Shown here piece after piece: positions 44,501 through 54,069 of a stretch of DNA of 64,000 bases. The position numbers and the translations under genes were made by a program. Below the pieces are notes generated by a model. The model was not told where the DNA came from. It did no database searches and saw only the letters and a list, made by a program, of their open reading frames with translations. Numbering within the stretch: the first letter of the stretch is position 1; each line of letters starts with the position of its first letter. The DNA lies in NCBI GenBank assembly GCA_905235635.1, contig CAJOMC010000002.1, forward strand, positions 76,067-140,066, written 5' to 3'. The stretch comes from an uncultured Bacilli bacterium. Its GTDB lineage: Bacteria; Bacillota_I; Bacilli_A; Izemoplasmatales; UBA1188.

Positions 44501-46714
44501 TAATTCCCATAAAGCTGTTGCTTTGGCATGCTTTATTGCTTCTTCTTCAGTATAGTGGAGTTTATTTCTAAAAACATCATCCAATTTTGTTACAAGTTGC
44601 AGATATGATATTTTTTCATGGTTGTTTTCTTTTAACAGTTCCCAGATCAATGTTTTCTTTAAGAATCTATCATTATTAGAATTCAAGAATTTTGAAAAGA
44701 ATGCTGCTTGTTGTCTAGAGTCAGAAAAGGCAAGAAATTGTTTTCTTCCGGCCACCTCTTTAGGTTTGCTCTTAAATAATGAGTTTGTTTGAGCTGCTTT
44801 CTTAATTACAGGATAATTCATAGACTCATAAAGAATTTGGGAAATTAAAGTAGTGGCTCTATCTTTACCAACGTGGAATCCCATAATAACTCCACCATTA
44901 TTTGCTTTATATTCACAAATAGGGCATCTATGAATATTGTTCGTCACAATATCTTCATCATCTAAATCTTGTTCATCTTTTCCAATAAATTTATATACAA
45001 CAGTTTTATATGTATCAAAGCACTCACAATCAGATGTTGTAATAGCTGATTTTGCACTCTTTATATATCCACATTTTGCACACAAATAATACTTTTCAAA
45101 GTTTTGATCTGTATCAAGATCATTTTTCTCTTCATCCGTCAAACAATCACCAATTAGATAATATTCAAGTCTTTTAGCCTTATCAGCATATGATTCATCG
45201 ATATCTATTTCATCATCAATACATAAATAATTATTTTCTGTAATACCCATAATATATGGAACTTTACAGTTTTGGCAAATACCGATTTTAAATGCTTTAA
45301 ATCCATCTATTTGATTAACCGTTAACAGAGATAGATTTTTTTTGTTTCCAAGTGTAATGAATGCACCATCTGGAGCCTTCATAAACATATGGTATTTAAT
45401 ATCATATAGTTTTAAAGGGTACTTGCTATCATTTGATTGTGACTTAGTTATTAACTCGACTAATGAAGTCAAATCATCTATTTTAAAATTATAAAAATTC
45501 CTAAATACATCAAAAAAATCTCCAACTCTATTAGTCCAATGGTAAAGATTTTGAGTATTCTCATCCTTAATCAATAAATTATATAAATTTACTTTAACAG
45601 AAACCGAATCATCGTATTGATTGTATTTTTGATACACCTGTTTAAATTCTTCTATATTTTCAATATTATCTAATAATATTTTATAGTCTGAAGCTTCAAT
45701 TTCGTATTTTGGAGTAATATTATTTGAGTGCCTAATTGCAAATATAATATCATCATCAGTAAATTTAGATGAAGTAAGTCTTGATGCAAAATCGATAATA
45801 TCAGGCAAATCTTCTTTTCCCCTGCCTAATGTAGCACTGGTTAATACAAATTGAACATTTTTATTGGCTGTTCCTAATAAGCGTCTCAATAGCAAAGAAA
45901 TTTCAATGCCAAGAGCTCCACGATATATGTGTGCCTCATCAAGCACGATAAATTTTAAATGTTTCAAAGCATCTTGAGATATCAAACTTTCATCTGAAGG
46001 TCTAATTAATAAATACTCAAGCATTGAATAGTTTGTAAAGAGAATTTGAGGAGGATTAGCACGCATTTCTTCACGTGTTAAAATTTCATTCTTAGATGGC
46101 TCTCCATACTTTCTTTTATATAATTCTATTTGTTTTTTACCATCAATAGATTTTCTATCTTCAGGAGTTCTTCCAGTATAAAAACCAAATTTGATTTCCT
46201 CATAGTTTTTTAAAAAAGATCTTAGTCTATCGATTTGGTCGTATACTAATGCATTTAATGGAAACAAGAATATTGCTCTAATACCTGGTTCTTTATCTCC
46301 TTTATTTAATTCCTTAATAAGTTCATTAATAATTGGCAGCATAAAACATTCAGTTTTACCTGAACCAGTACCTGTTGTAACAACTATGTTTTTACCATTG
46401 CCTATTCTTGTAAAAGCATTTACTTGATGAGCATAGCATGGTCTATCAAAGTCCAAATCTCCGACCTTCAAAAATTCTTTTTCAAAAACATTATCCTTAA
46501 TTAACTCATTAATAGACTTAGAGGGTTCAAAAGGAAGAGTTGAAGATAAATAAGGGCCTTTATATAATTTTGATTCTAATTCTGTAAGTCTATCATTATA
46601 AAGTTTTTTATATGTTTTATCCCTAATATCAAATGTTGATCTTAGATATGTAGAAAACTTTGACTTTATAAAATTAGTCTGATCAATTTGATTATTGAAT
46701 TTCTTTTCCATCAT
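41573..46714 (-). CDS. 1713-aa SF2 (DEAD/DEAH) helicase with zinc clusters and DUF1998-like C-terminus
   Basis: TTGTGSGKTECFMLPI, DEAHIYRGALGIE, SATLGR, QRAGRAGRR; C-terminal DTVAGGAGHVKRL...CCDEDTSCYNCLRTYNNQ. Confidence 0.9.
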   Translation of the reverse strand: MMEKKFNNQIDQTNFIKSKFSTYLRSTFDIRDKTYKKLYNDRLTELESKLYKGPYLSSTLPFEPSKSINELIKDNVFEKEFLKVGDLDFDRPCYAHQVNAFTRIGNGKNIVVTTGTGSGKTECFMLPIINELIKELNKGDKEPGIRAIFLFPLNALVYDQIDRLRSFLKNYEEIKFGFYTGRTPEDRKSIDGKKQIELYKRKYGEPSKNEILTREEMRANPPQILFTNYSMLEYLLIRPSDESLISQDALKHLKFIVLDEAHIYRGALGIEISLLLRRLLGTANKNVQFVLTSATLGRGKEDLPDIIDFASRLTSSKFTDDDIIFAIRHSNNITPKYEIEASDYKILLDNIENIEEFKQVYQKYNQYDDSVSVKVNLYNLLIKDENTQNLYHWTNRVGDFFDVFRNFYNFKIDDLTSLVELITKSQSNDSKYPLKLYDIKYHMFMKAPDGAFITLGNKKNLSLLTVNQIDGFKAFKIGICQNCKVPYIMGITENNYLCIDDEIDIDESYADKAKRLEYYLIGDCLTDEEKNDLDTDQNFEKYYLCAKCGYIKSAKSAITTSDCECFDTYKTVVYKFIGKDEQDLDDEDIVTNNIHRCPICEYKANNGGVIMGFHVGKDRATTLISQILYESMNYPVIKKAAQTNSLFKSKPKEVAGRKQFLAFSDSRQQAAFFSKFLNSNNDRFLKKTLIWELLKENNHEKISYLQLVTKLDDVFRNKLHYTEEEAIKHAKATALWELLLVDGRNSGEGIGLFAFKLNLNKGNYADEDALTEALQGAGFDNITGKQFKDITTQLFTLFRMAPAIEYETILCDDPEEKKELLGYRQRKMYIMEQDTKKTKDSDKPKYYPVKSFLPVDDGRTNNGLKYIMKTLGYDYNKAKLLMTTIFETAIEEEILIPNTEAPEYPNTYVIKANNYDLFSYKKLKFYKCQKCNKLTLYNVNNKCTEADCDGELIECDVDNDAFYKDNYYRNEYMNRPVEKLVCREHTAQMNANEAKEIQDDFKSENGKINFISCSTTFEMGIDLGGLNTIFMRNVPPTPSNYAQRAGRAGRRAETSAFVLTFCGTSSHDYTYFSNPAEMIRGLVKPPYFVVDNDKIIMRHITATALSMYFKEPEFTEDFDSVEHFLSDDVANKFINYIKSKPAKLGTMVDKYVLKDSQLISKYGGFKWINYLDMSESSLNKMTEGLNGLVELYKEAEEYARNQRDYSLANSYKESLRRLNTPNSLITYFTKYNVIPGYGFPVDNVELYIYDYDKEQMNEDYNLSRNLSVAISEYAPGSEVIVDERKYTSRYLFLPHNGYSLPATFYCECEKCHTINTSEDKNYFVSNNTCKYCGATLDTSMGKLKSYLTPIYGFVADRKNKESRRIKPFKTYASDVYYIGDNLSSNDELNNVVNVSEHKDEQLLVLNESRFYFCPHCGYTDLDKKNQLPTKTLEHREYRGKLCKCGNKLELIHLGHSYRTDIVKISFNKVNEMFDEDTAISVLFALLEGISMTYNIERNDIGGMIYKTNLAKPYSFILFDTVAGGAGHVKRLKDDKSLMEVLKNALAKVSQNCCDEDTSCYNCLRTYNNQRLHKHIKRGLAKNALSVIISNIKNKNKNFALSDPQYDFTMVDINEFINSGTIDGSESNSSLVSLISEISIKRAETPDGYGYVLNPNDGSQVEYADFAWKDRNILLFTIENKKSYDNLVNSQNKFDCYLLTDSFDYVEFVKELLR

Positions 46715-46722
46715 CTATCCTC

Positions 46723-49700
46723 CTACTTCATACTCAAAATTGCACTCAAAATTTTTAATCCATTTTTTAGTTTTAAATTATATTTTTTGTTATCTTTAAT
46801 CCTATAAATCTTTATAGCACTTTCTTCAGAATTTAAAGTTATAGGACTAACATATACATTTTCTAACACAATTTTATTTCCCATTCCAACAATGTTCCCT
46901 AATAAATAATATTCATCATCTAACTGTTCTATTCTTATAAAATTAATCCAATTATTGTTAGGCTGATATTTAGAATTATCATCTAAAATGAAATCTTTTA
47001 TTTGTAATCTTCTTTTTAAAAAATAAGACGTAGTTCTAATTGGTTTTGAAGTATAAAACGACTTTTCCTCATAGCCACCGTTGATTTTAGGTTTAAATAA
47101 TAAAATCGTAAATGAATTAAAGATGCTTTTATTAATTTTTATATTAATCGCTTTTCCACTTGTTATCTCATCATTATAAATTATTTTGTTAAATCCAGAT
47201 GGACATATCTCCATTTTCAATTTGTTTGTACCTATAAATACCGTATTAACAACTATTTCACTAGTAACATCATTAAAATATATATTTTGTTTTTCAACTT
47301 TCACTTCCAAATCATCAATGCACACCTTAGGAAAAGTCTTAAATGGCACTTCGTCGTATTTCTTAAACAATGATATACCTGAAGCTGGCATGTGTAGTGA
47401 GGCAGTTATATAATGAACACCATCATAATGATTAATAAGGCTATTTTTATCTAATTCTATTGATTCCCCACTAGATATTTGAACTTTGTGTAATATATTT
47501 TCTGTATTAGTTATTGACAACAAAAGCCACAATTTAATCTTTCCTTCAAAAAGGATATTTGCCTTTATTTTTCCAGAGGATTTATCATATTCAATAATAG
47601 AATCGTTCTTAATAAAAGGCTTATACCAAACTTTTAAATATTTGCTTCTTGTTCCATATTCAAAACTTATCTTCAAAGAAATTGCATCTTTTAATGTCTT
47701 TAAATAATCAACATTGATCTCATATTTAAATTGATCTAAATCGTTTTGAACATAATTTAGTTTTCTTTTTCTTATTGTTGATTTTTCATCAATGACATAA
47801 GGAATTAAATTGTCTGGGCCACATACAAAAATTGAATTTTTAGTTTGATTCAATTCAAATAAATAAAATTTCCAATCAATGTCATGCCATACTAGCCCAT
47901 CAATACTATAAGAAATTGTTGATGGATAAATATTTAATTTTCCATGCCCTAAACCTTTAACAAAAGCGTCATACTCTAATTTTGATGTTCCGTATGGATA
48001 ATCAAATGATATTGTTTCATTTAAAAATTTAGATGAAGTTTCATAAATAATTGATTCATTTGTTTTTGAAACGAAGCACTTCGATAAAGTATCATCATAA
48101 ACAAATACTAGATCAGAATTCTTGATCATTTTATTTGTTTTTATGTTATATATTTTAATATTATGTAACCCTGAATCTAAACCATAAATCTTAATTAAGT
48201 ATGCAAACAAACCGTTATACTCGTTAGAGAATAAATATATTCTATAATTAATATCGTTGTCTTCGCCAAAAGTTATAATGTTATCATCTACTGATATGTA
48301 AATATCTTCCTTATCACAAGATGCTTGGAATAATACAGAAATATCCTTATAAATTTTTTCTTCTTTTCCTTCCATAGTTGTAAAAGAAGCCCAAGGAACT
48401 TGATAACCTATTAATTTAGGATCTTTAATTTTGAAGAATACATAAGGTTCATTATCAAATCTAAAGACTTCTTTTGAATTAACTTCAAAAATAGATATAT
48501 AGTAATCTTCTTTTTTAGATACAATTACAGCACTACTTCCACTCTCGTCATTGCTATCTAAAGTATGAGATACAACAAATATATCTCCATCATATTCCGT
48601 ACCAGGTTTAACTTCATTTCCATTTTTATCAAAGAATAATACTTTTCTAAATAATCTTTCCTTAGATGAGTATATTTCTTCACCATCACAAACTATTTTG
48701 TAGGAAAGTTTATCAATTGGTGAACAATCCAACAAGTATTTTTGTCTTTTAATAATGTATCCACCCATAGAAACATCATCATTAAAAAGAACATCGTCTG
48801 GTCCATCGACATCATATGATTTAATTAATTTTGAATCAGAATATATCTCAATTTGAACTTTTTGAGGATCATATGAATCATCCATACAATACTCACCAGT
48901 GTTAAGATACAAATACTTTTGATTTTGAAGCTTAAAATATGGTCTAGATAATAATCTACTTTGCTCATATTTTGTTTTTTCCTTAGTATTATTATCAAAC
49001 TCATCAACCCATGAATCATATCCTTCTCTATAATATGGTTCTACAATAAAAGAATCCTCATGTCTTGTTAAATGATTTATTATTAATCTAATACAATGTG
49101 ATATTATTTTTATAAGAGCCTCTAGATTAAAACCACTATAAATACAAGATTGAGTATATTTTGACATTAAATACTCAGTACCTTTTATACTATCAGAATC
49201 ACTCAATAAATCTTTTCTCTTTAAAGCACGTAGACATTCTTCAACTTTTGCCTCAATTTGGTCATTTGAAACATCCTCATCAAATAAAAGTTTTTTCTTA
49301 TAAATATCATATGATATTTTGTATAGTTGTGAAACTCTATAATGAGGGACTGAAGCATAAATAATTGGAACTGCATTATACGAACTATCATGGAAATATT
49401 GAACTTCTTTTCTATAAGGTTCCAATATCTTATACATTGAATTTCGAATAGAATTATCTGTAAATTGGTATTCAGTCTCACTTCTATGTTTTCTATAATT
49501 GCTAAAAATTTGTGTATGTAAATCTCCATCATAATATTTTAGAGCTAGGTATGATAAAAGAATAATGACTTCTATTTTACAGTCATCTTTTAAATAATAC
49601 CCATTCATTGCTTTTTCTAAATAGCGAAAACCTTCAGCACATAATGTTTCCTCAAATGTTTGATTATCAAAATTATTAATAAGTAATTGAGTAATACTTT

Positions 49701-50052
49701 CATTATTTTTGAAAAGTTTAATAACACTATTTATATCTTTTAGTGATGAAACATCATCGGAAATAATTTTCTTTTCAATTATAGGAACTTCTACTTTAAC
49801 GCTTGGAACTAAGGTGTTTTTTAATTCATTATAAAAAGAGACGGTTTCTTCATTTTCAAATTCAAGAACATTTTTTTCAACTGCTATAGTTGCAGAAAAT
49901 GACTTGTTCACTTGAATACCATTAACAATAAAAACAATATCAAAATAAATGGTACTTCCAGATAATCTTACTTTACTAATCGTTCCTTTGCCATACATTT
50001 GGCTAATAATAGATTGGTTTTCTATTTTTGATATTAGTTCTTGTTGTGTCAT
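46723..50052 (-). CDS. 1109-aa protein of unknown function, operonic with helicase
   Basis: 8 bp upstream of helicase start; no domain recognised; beta-rich-looking middle region. Confidence 0.85.
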   Translation of the reverse strand: MTQQELISKIENQSIISQMYGKGTISKVRLSGSTIYFDIVFIVNGIQVNKSFSATIAVEKNVLEFENEETVSFYNELKNTLVPSVKVEVPIIEKKIISDDVSSLKDINSVIKLFKNNESITQLLINNFDNQTFEETLCAEGFRYLEKAMNGYYLKDDCKIEVIILLSYLALKYYDGDLHTQIFSNYRKHRSETEYQFTDNSIRNSMYKILEPYRKEVQYFHDSSYNAVPIIYASVPHYRVSQLYKISYDIYKKKLLFDEDVSNDQIEAKVEECLRALKRKDLLSDSDSIKGTEYLMSKYTQSCIYSGFNLEALIKIISHCIRLIINHLTRHEDSFIVEPYYREGYDSWVDEFDNNTKEKTKYEQSRLLSRPYFKLQNQKYLYLNTGEYCMDDSYDPQKVQIEIYSDSKLIKSYDVDGPDDVLFNDDVSMGGYIIKRQKYLLDCSPIDKLSYKIVCDGEEIYSSKERLFRKVLFFDKNGNEVKPGTEYDGDIFVVSHTLDSNDESGSSAVIVSKKEDYYISIFEVNSKEVFRFDNEPYVFFKIKDPKLIGYQVPWASFTTMEGKEEKIYKDISVLFQASCDKEDIYISVDDNIITFGEDNDINYRIYLFSNEYNGLFAYLIKIYGLDSGLHNIKIYNIKTNKMIKNSDLVFVYDDTLSKCFVSKTNESIIYETSSKFLNETISFDYPYGTSKLEYDAFVKGLGHGKLNIYPSTISYSIDGLVWHDIDWKFYLFELNQTKNSIFVCGPDNLIPYVIDEKSTIRKRKLNYVQNDLDQFKYEINVDYLKTLKDAISLKISFEYGTRSKYLKVWYKPFIKNDSIIEYDKSSGKIKANILFEGKIKLWLLLSITNTENILHKVQISSGESIELDKNSLINHYDGVHYITASLHMPASGISLFKKYDEVPFKTFPKVCIDDLEVKVEKQNIYFNDVTSEIVVNTVFIGTNKLKMEICPSGFNKIIYNDEITSGKAINIKINKSIFNSFTILLFKPKINGGYEEKSFYTSKPIRTTSYFLKRRLQIKDFILDDNSKYQPNNNWINFIRIEQLDDEYYLLGNIVGMGNKIVLENVYVSPITLNSEESAIKIYRIKDNKKYNLKLKNGLKILSAILSMK

Positions 50053-50102
50053 AGTTTTCGCCTCTCTTTATATGATGTTGTTATATCGTATTTTAATTTA
50101 TC

Positions 50103-53100
50103 TTATTTTCCTGACACTAATGTCTTATATAGTTCTTTTGCCATAATATCCATTACAGCCTTTTGGAATTGATCGTTTCCAAGTAATCTTTGGAAAGCAT
50201 CATCGTTCTTTGTGTAACATTCAACTAATACTCTTTCAAATTCTTTAGGGAATATTGATTTAATAAACATTTGAGCATCATTAGTTTTGGCATACTCAGT
50301 AAGTTTTTTCTTAACAACAGGATCTCCCATAAGCATCTGGAATACACTATCAAGTGCTACCTTATCAGCTGCTGAAAAATCATCTTGATATTTCTCGTTA
50401 ACCTTTTCAACAATTCTTTCTAAAGTATCAGTCTTATTACTCTTTTTAGCTGGCTTAGCTCCTTTACCAGGAATAACTTCGCCACCTTCTTTTTTAAGCT
50501 CAATAGCGCCTTTAAAAGTTTCTTTTAATTTAGCGTATTCAAGTGATACTTTACCTGTTAAATCAAACACAGGATATTGTGTCTTAGGTAATAATCTAAT
50601 TAAATGAGAAATATATAAATAATCTTTAAATAAGTCTTCATCATTAATTCTTACAAGCTGAGTTACAAATCCATATGAACGAATAAACTTCATCATTGTA
50701 TCTCTAGCAAGTAGTCTCTTATCATCATCTAAATCAGCGTAATTATCTACAGCTGGTTTCATAACACTTACAAGTTTTCCAATTGCGGAGTCATCTTGTT
50801 TTTTCTTATCAGAATTAACTTTCATAATTGCATAGAATTTATCTATATCCTCATCATTAAAGATTGCAAACTCATTTAATTTGCTTCTTAAATCATAAAC
50901 TCTATTTACATCACTACTTCCAACTAATGTAGTCTCTTCATAGAAAGGTTGGAATGATTCTTTAATGCTGTCTGATGTATTAGCAAAATCAAGCACGAAA
51001 GTATCATTTTTAAATGGACAAGTTCTATTTAATCTAGATAATGTTTGAACCGCATTAACTCCTTTTAATTTTTTATCTACAAACATTGAATGAAGTAATG
51101 GTTCATCATAACCTGTTTGATATTTATCAGCAACAACCATAATGTTGAAATCATCACTCTTAAAGGCTTTTCTAAACTTAGCATCAGAGTTGATTTTCTT
51201 ACCATCAGGATATTCATTCATTTCAGCTTCGATATATTCAGTATCATCACCATCAAATTTGACTTTACCTGAGAATGCAACTAAAACACCACATCCTTTT
51301 GTTTCATCTGGATGCTTCGATAAATACTCTTTAACTGCTTGATAATATAAAACGGCACTTTGTCTAGAGTCAGTAACAATCATAGCCTTACCATGACCGT
51401 TAATCTTCTTTCTACCATTATTAAGGAAGTTATCCATAATCATATCTACCTTTTGAGAAATGGTAAATTCATGTTGTTTATAATATTTAAATAATGCACG
51501 TTTAGCTTTTTCTTCTAATAATTCAGGATTATCTTCTGTATTAGTGATTAACTTAAATGCTTCTTTAATAGTTACATATGTACTTAAAACATCTAAAATA
51601 AAGCCTTCCTCTATTGCTTGTCTCATAGAATAAGTATGGAATGGCTTTTTCTTTTCATCACCAATACTAGTTCCAAATAACTCTAGTGTTTTATTAATTG
51701 GTGTTGCAGTAAACGCAAAGAATGATTGATTCTCATGATGTCCTTGACCTAAGATATTTAATAATTCTTCAGTCTCTTCTATTGCATCAGGATTCATATC
51801 ATTTTCTTCTGCAAATTCCTTCTTTTCTTTTTCTACATCAATTAAAGAACTTCTTAATGTTCTTGCAGATTCTCCACTTTGACCTTGATGTGCTTCATCA
51901 ATGATAACAGCAAAGTTCCTGCCTTTTAATTCATCAAAATCTTTATAAGCATATAAGAACTTTTGAATAGTACAAATAATAATCTTTTTCTTATCATTAA
52001 TAGCATCAACAAGACCTCTAGAGCCTTTCTTTTGGGTAATACACTCAACTAATCCAGCTTTATGGTCAAATGAATTAATTGTATCTTGTAATTGTGAATC
52101 TAAAACTATTCTATTAGTGACAATAATTACTGAATCAAAAATATATTTATCATCTTTATCAAATGCAGATGCTAGTCTATAGGCTATCCAAGCAATAGAA
52201 TTAGATTTACCTGATCCAGCTGAATGCTCAATTAAATAATTTACACCAGCACCTTTTTCTTTAACATCTGCTAAAATCTTTTTAACTACATCATATTGAT
52301 GATATCTTGGAAATATAATTTTCTTTGTAATATAGGATTTACCATTCTTTTCTTCTTTTTCTTCTGTGATAGTAATAAATTTAGCAATTAAATCTATCAT
52401 TGAATCAACGCTGAAGACTCTTTCCCAGATATAAGAAGTTGGATATCCTTCATCATTTTTAGGATTTCCTTTTCCTCCTGGATTACCAGCACCATTTGAA
52501 CCTTGATTGAATGGTAAGAATCTTGTATATTCACCTTTTAATTCAGTTGTCATAAATGCATCATATAAATCAATTGCAAAGTAACATAAGAATCTTTGAC
52601 CGAACTTAAAAATAGGTTCTTTAGGATCTCTATCCTCTTTCCATTGTCTCATCGCATTATTGACATCTTGGCCTTTTAATTGGTCCTTTAATTCGAATGC
52701 AAATAAAGGAATACCATTAATAGATAGAACAGTATCTATTGTGTTATTGTTGTTTTTTGAATAAGGGAATTGTCTTGTAATACCACAGATATTTCCCTCA
52801 TATAATTTTACTAAATCTTGATTTAAATTAGATGATGGTTTGAAATAGCATAATTTAATTTCAATACCCATATCCTTAATTCCTTTTTTAAGGACATCAA
52901 GAACATTACTTTCTGATATAGCTGTATTTACTCTTCTAGTTAATTTATCTACAGCTGAAGCACCATATAACTTAGTATATCTTGCCCATGCTTTAGGTTG
53001 AGTCGTAGAAACAAATTCTTCTAAAACATCAGAAAATAACATTTTTTCTTTATCGTACGTTGAAGGCAAAACCTTTCTAAAACCATGATTTAAAAAATGT

Positions 53101-53141
53101 GTTTCGATATCTTGTTCAAATCTTTTTTCACTTGTATCCAT
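50103..53141 (-). CDS. hsdR: Type I restriction endonuclease subunit R
   Basis: TIDTVLSINGIPLFAFELKDQ (nuclease), EHSAGSGKSNSIAWIA, DEAHQGQSGESA, TATPINKTLELFG. Confidence 0.96.
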   Translation of the reverse strand: MDTSEKRFEQDIETHFLNHGFRKVLPSTYDKEKMLFSDVLEEFVSTTQPKAWARYTKLYGASAVDKLTRRVNTAISESNVLDVLKKGIKDMGIEIKLCYFKPSSNLNQDLVKLYEGNICGITRQFPYSKNNNNTIDTVLSINGIPLFAFELKDQLKGQDVNNAMRQWKEDRDPKEPIFKFGQRFLCYFAIDLYDAFMTTELKGEYTRFLPFNQGSNGAGNPGGKGNPKNDEGYPTSYIWERVFSVDSMIDLIAKFITITEEKEEKNGKSYITKKIIFPRYHQYDVVKKILADVKEKGAGVNYLIEHSAGSGKSNSIAWIAYRLASAFDKDDKYIFDSVIIVTNRIVLDSQLQDTINSFDHKAGLVECITQKKGSRGLVDAINDKKKIIICTIQKFLYAYKDFDELKGRNFAVIIDEAHQGQSGESARTLRSSLIDVEKEKKEFAEENDMNPDAIEETEELLNILGQGHHENQSFFAFTATPINKTLELFGTSIGDEKKKPFHTYSMRQAIEEGFILDVLSTYVTIKEAFKLITNTEDNPELLEEKAKRALFKYYKQHEFTISQKVDMIMDNFLNNGRKKINGHGKAMIVTDSRQSAVLYYQAVKEYLSKHPDETKGCGVLVAFSGKVKFDGDDTEYIEAEMNEYPDGKKINSDAKFRKAFKSDDFNIMVVADKYQTGYDEPLLHSMFVDKKLKGVNAVQTLSRLNRTCPFKNDTFVLDFANTSDSIKESFQPFYEETTLVGSSDVNRVYDLRSKLNEFAIFNDEDIDKFYAIMKVNSDKKKQDDSAIGKLVSVMKPAVDNYADLDDDKRLLARDTMMKFIRSYGFVTQLVRINDEDLFKDYLYISHLIRLLPKTQYPVFDLTGKVSLEYAKLKETFKGAIELKKEGGEVIPGKGAKPAKKSNKTDTLERIVEKVNEKYQDDFSAADKVALDSVFQMLMGDPVVKKKLTEYAKTNDAQMFIKSIFPKEFERVLVECYTKNDDAFQRLLGNDQFQKAVMDIMAKELYKTLVSGK

Positions 53142-53142
53142 A

Positions 53143-54069
53143 TTATTTTGCCTCCTTCATAATCATTTCTATTTCTTCTTTTGTAATATTTTTAATTTCT
53201 CTAACAGTGTGAAGAGCCATACCATTAGATGACTTTGTGCCTAAAAACAAAACAAATAATTGATAATAATAGTTATTTCCTAGTTGATCCTCAACTTCTA
53301 AAAACAATGAATTAGGATTATCAATAAATCTAAAATTTAATAAACATTTAGCACTTGGCAAAACTGTTGTGTTACCTTCCATTTTTACCCATGTAGAATC
53401 ATGATTTACCCTTTTAATTTCAAAAGCAGATAAGTTTGAATTTTCAAGTTCTACATAAACATCGCATGCATCTTGTAACTGTTCAGACGAATCAGAAATG
53501 CAAACTCTTTGTACTACTGAATCGAGTTTAGGTTCTTGTCTTAGCATATTATATGCAAATAATGGTCTAGCCTTCTTTATTTCATCTTCTTTCCTATCTT
53601 TATCAGATTTTTTAATTGTTAGAATAACTCCAACTAAAGTCAATAATCCACCATATACGGCAGCTACTATAGGAATAACAATTTCTTTAACATCAGCATT
53701 GGGTATAATATAAATCAAGTATACAGTTAAAACAGTTCCGACGATAAAATCTTGAACCATCAGCCATCTTTCTAGCCAATTTCTTTGTCTAGGATATGAC
53801 ATGGCATTTCCAAGATCCATAAAAATTATTATCATAATTAATCCGCCGAATATATACTTGCAAATCATATTATTAGTAAACATGGCCATATAGAAAAAAT
53901 TCCATAGCCATAAGTAAAGAATCATAATTACTACTCGCATGTTTGCAACTTTATCCATCTCTGGCGTTAGTTTAATTTTAAACATTTTTACAGACTGAAT
54001 CTTGCTATATGGTACTGCAAAAAGTATAAACGGAAATAAAAGAGCAAAAGATATCCAATAACCTATCAT
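53143..54069 (-). CDS. Multi-TM membrane protein embedded in type I R-M operon
   Basis: Several hydrophobic helices in the first half, soluble C-terminal domain; ATG-A overlap with hsdS, 1-bp gap to hsdR. Confidence 0.8.
   Translation of the reverse strand: MIGYWISFALLFPFILFAVPYSKIQSVKMFKIKLTPEMDKVANMRVVIMILYLWLWNFFYMAMFTNNMICKYIFGGLIMIIIFMDLGNAMSYPRQRNWLERWLMVQDFIVGTVLTVYLIYIIPNADVKEIVIPIVAAVYGGLLTLVGVILTIKKSDKDRKEDEIKKARPLFAYNMLRQEPKLDSVVQRVCISDSSEQLQDACDVYVELENSNLSAFEIKRVNHDSTWVKMEGNTTVLPSAKCLLNFRFIDNPNSLFLEVEDQLGNNYYYQLFVLFLGTKSSNGMALHTVREIKNITKEEIEMIMKEAK

Noticed and set aside
41573-46714. Calling the helicase operon DISARM
   Set aside because: DUF1998-like helicase alone is insufficient; no DrmB-like separate protein, DrmC phospholipase D or DISARM methylase was recognised.
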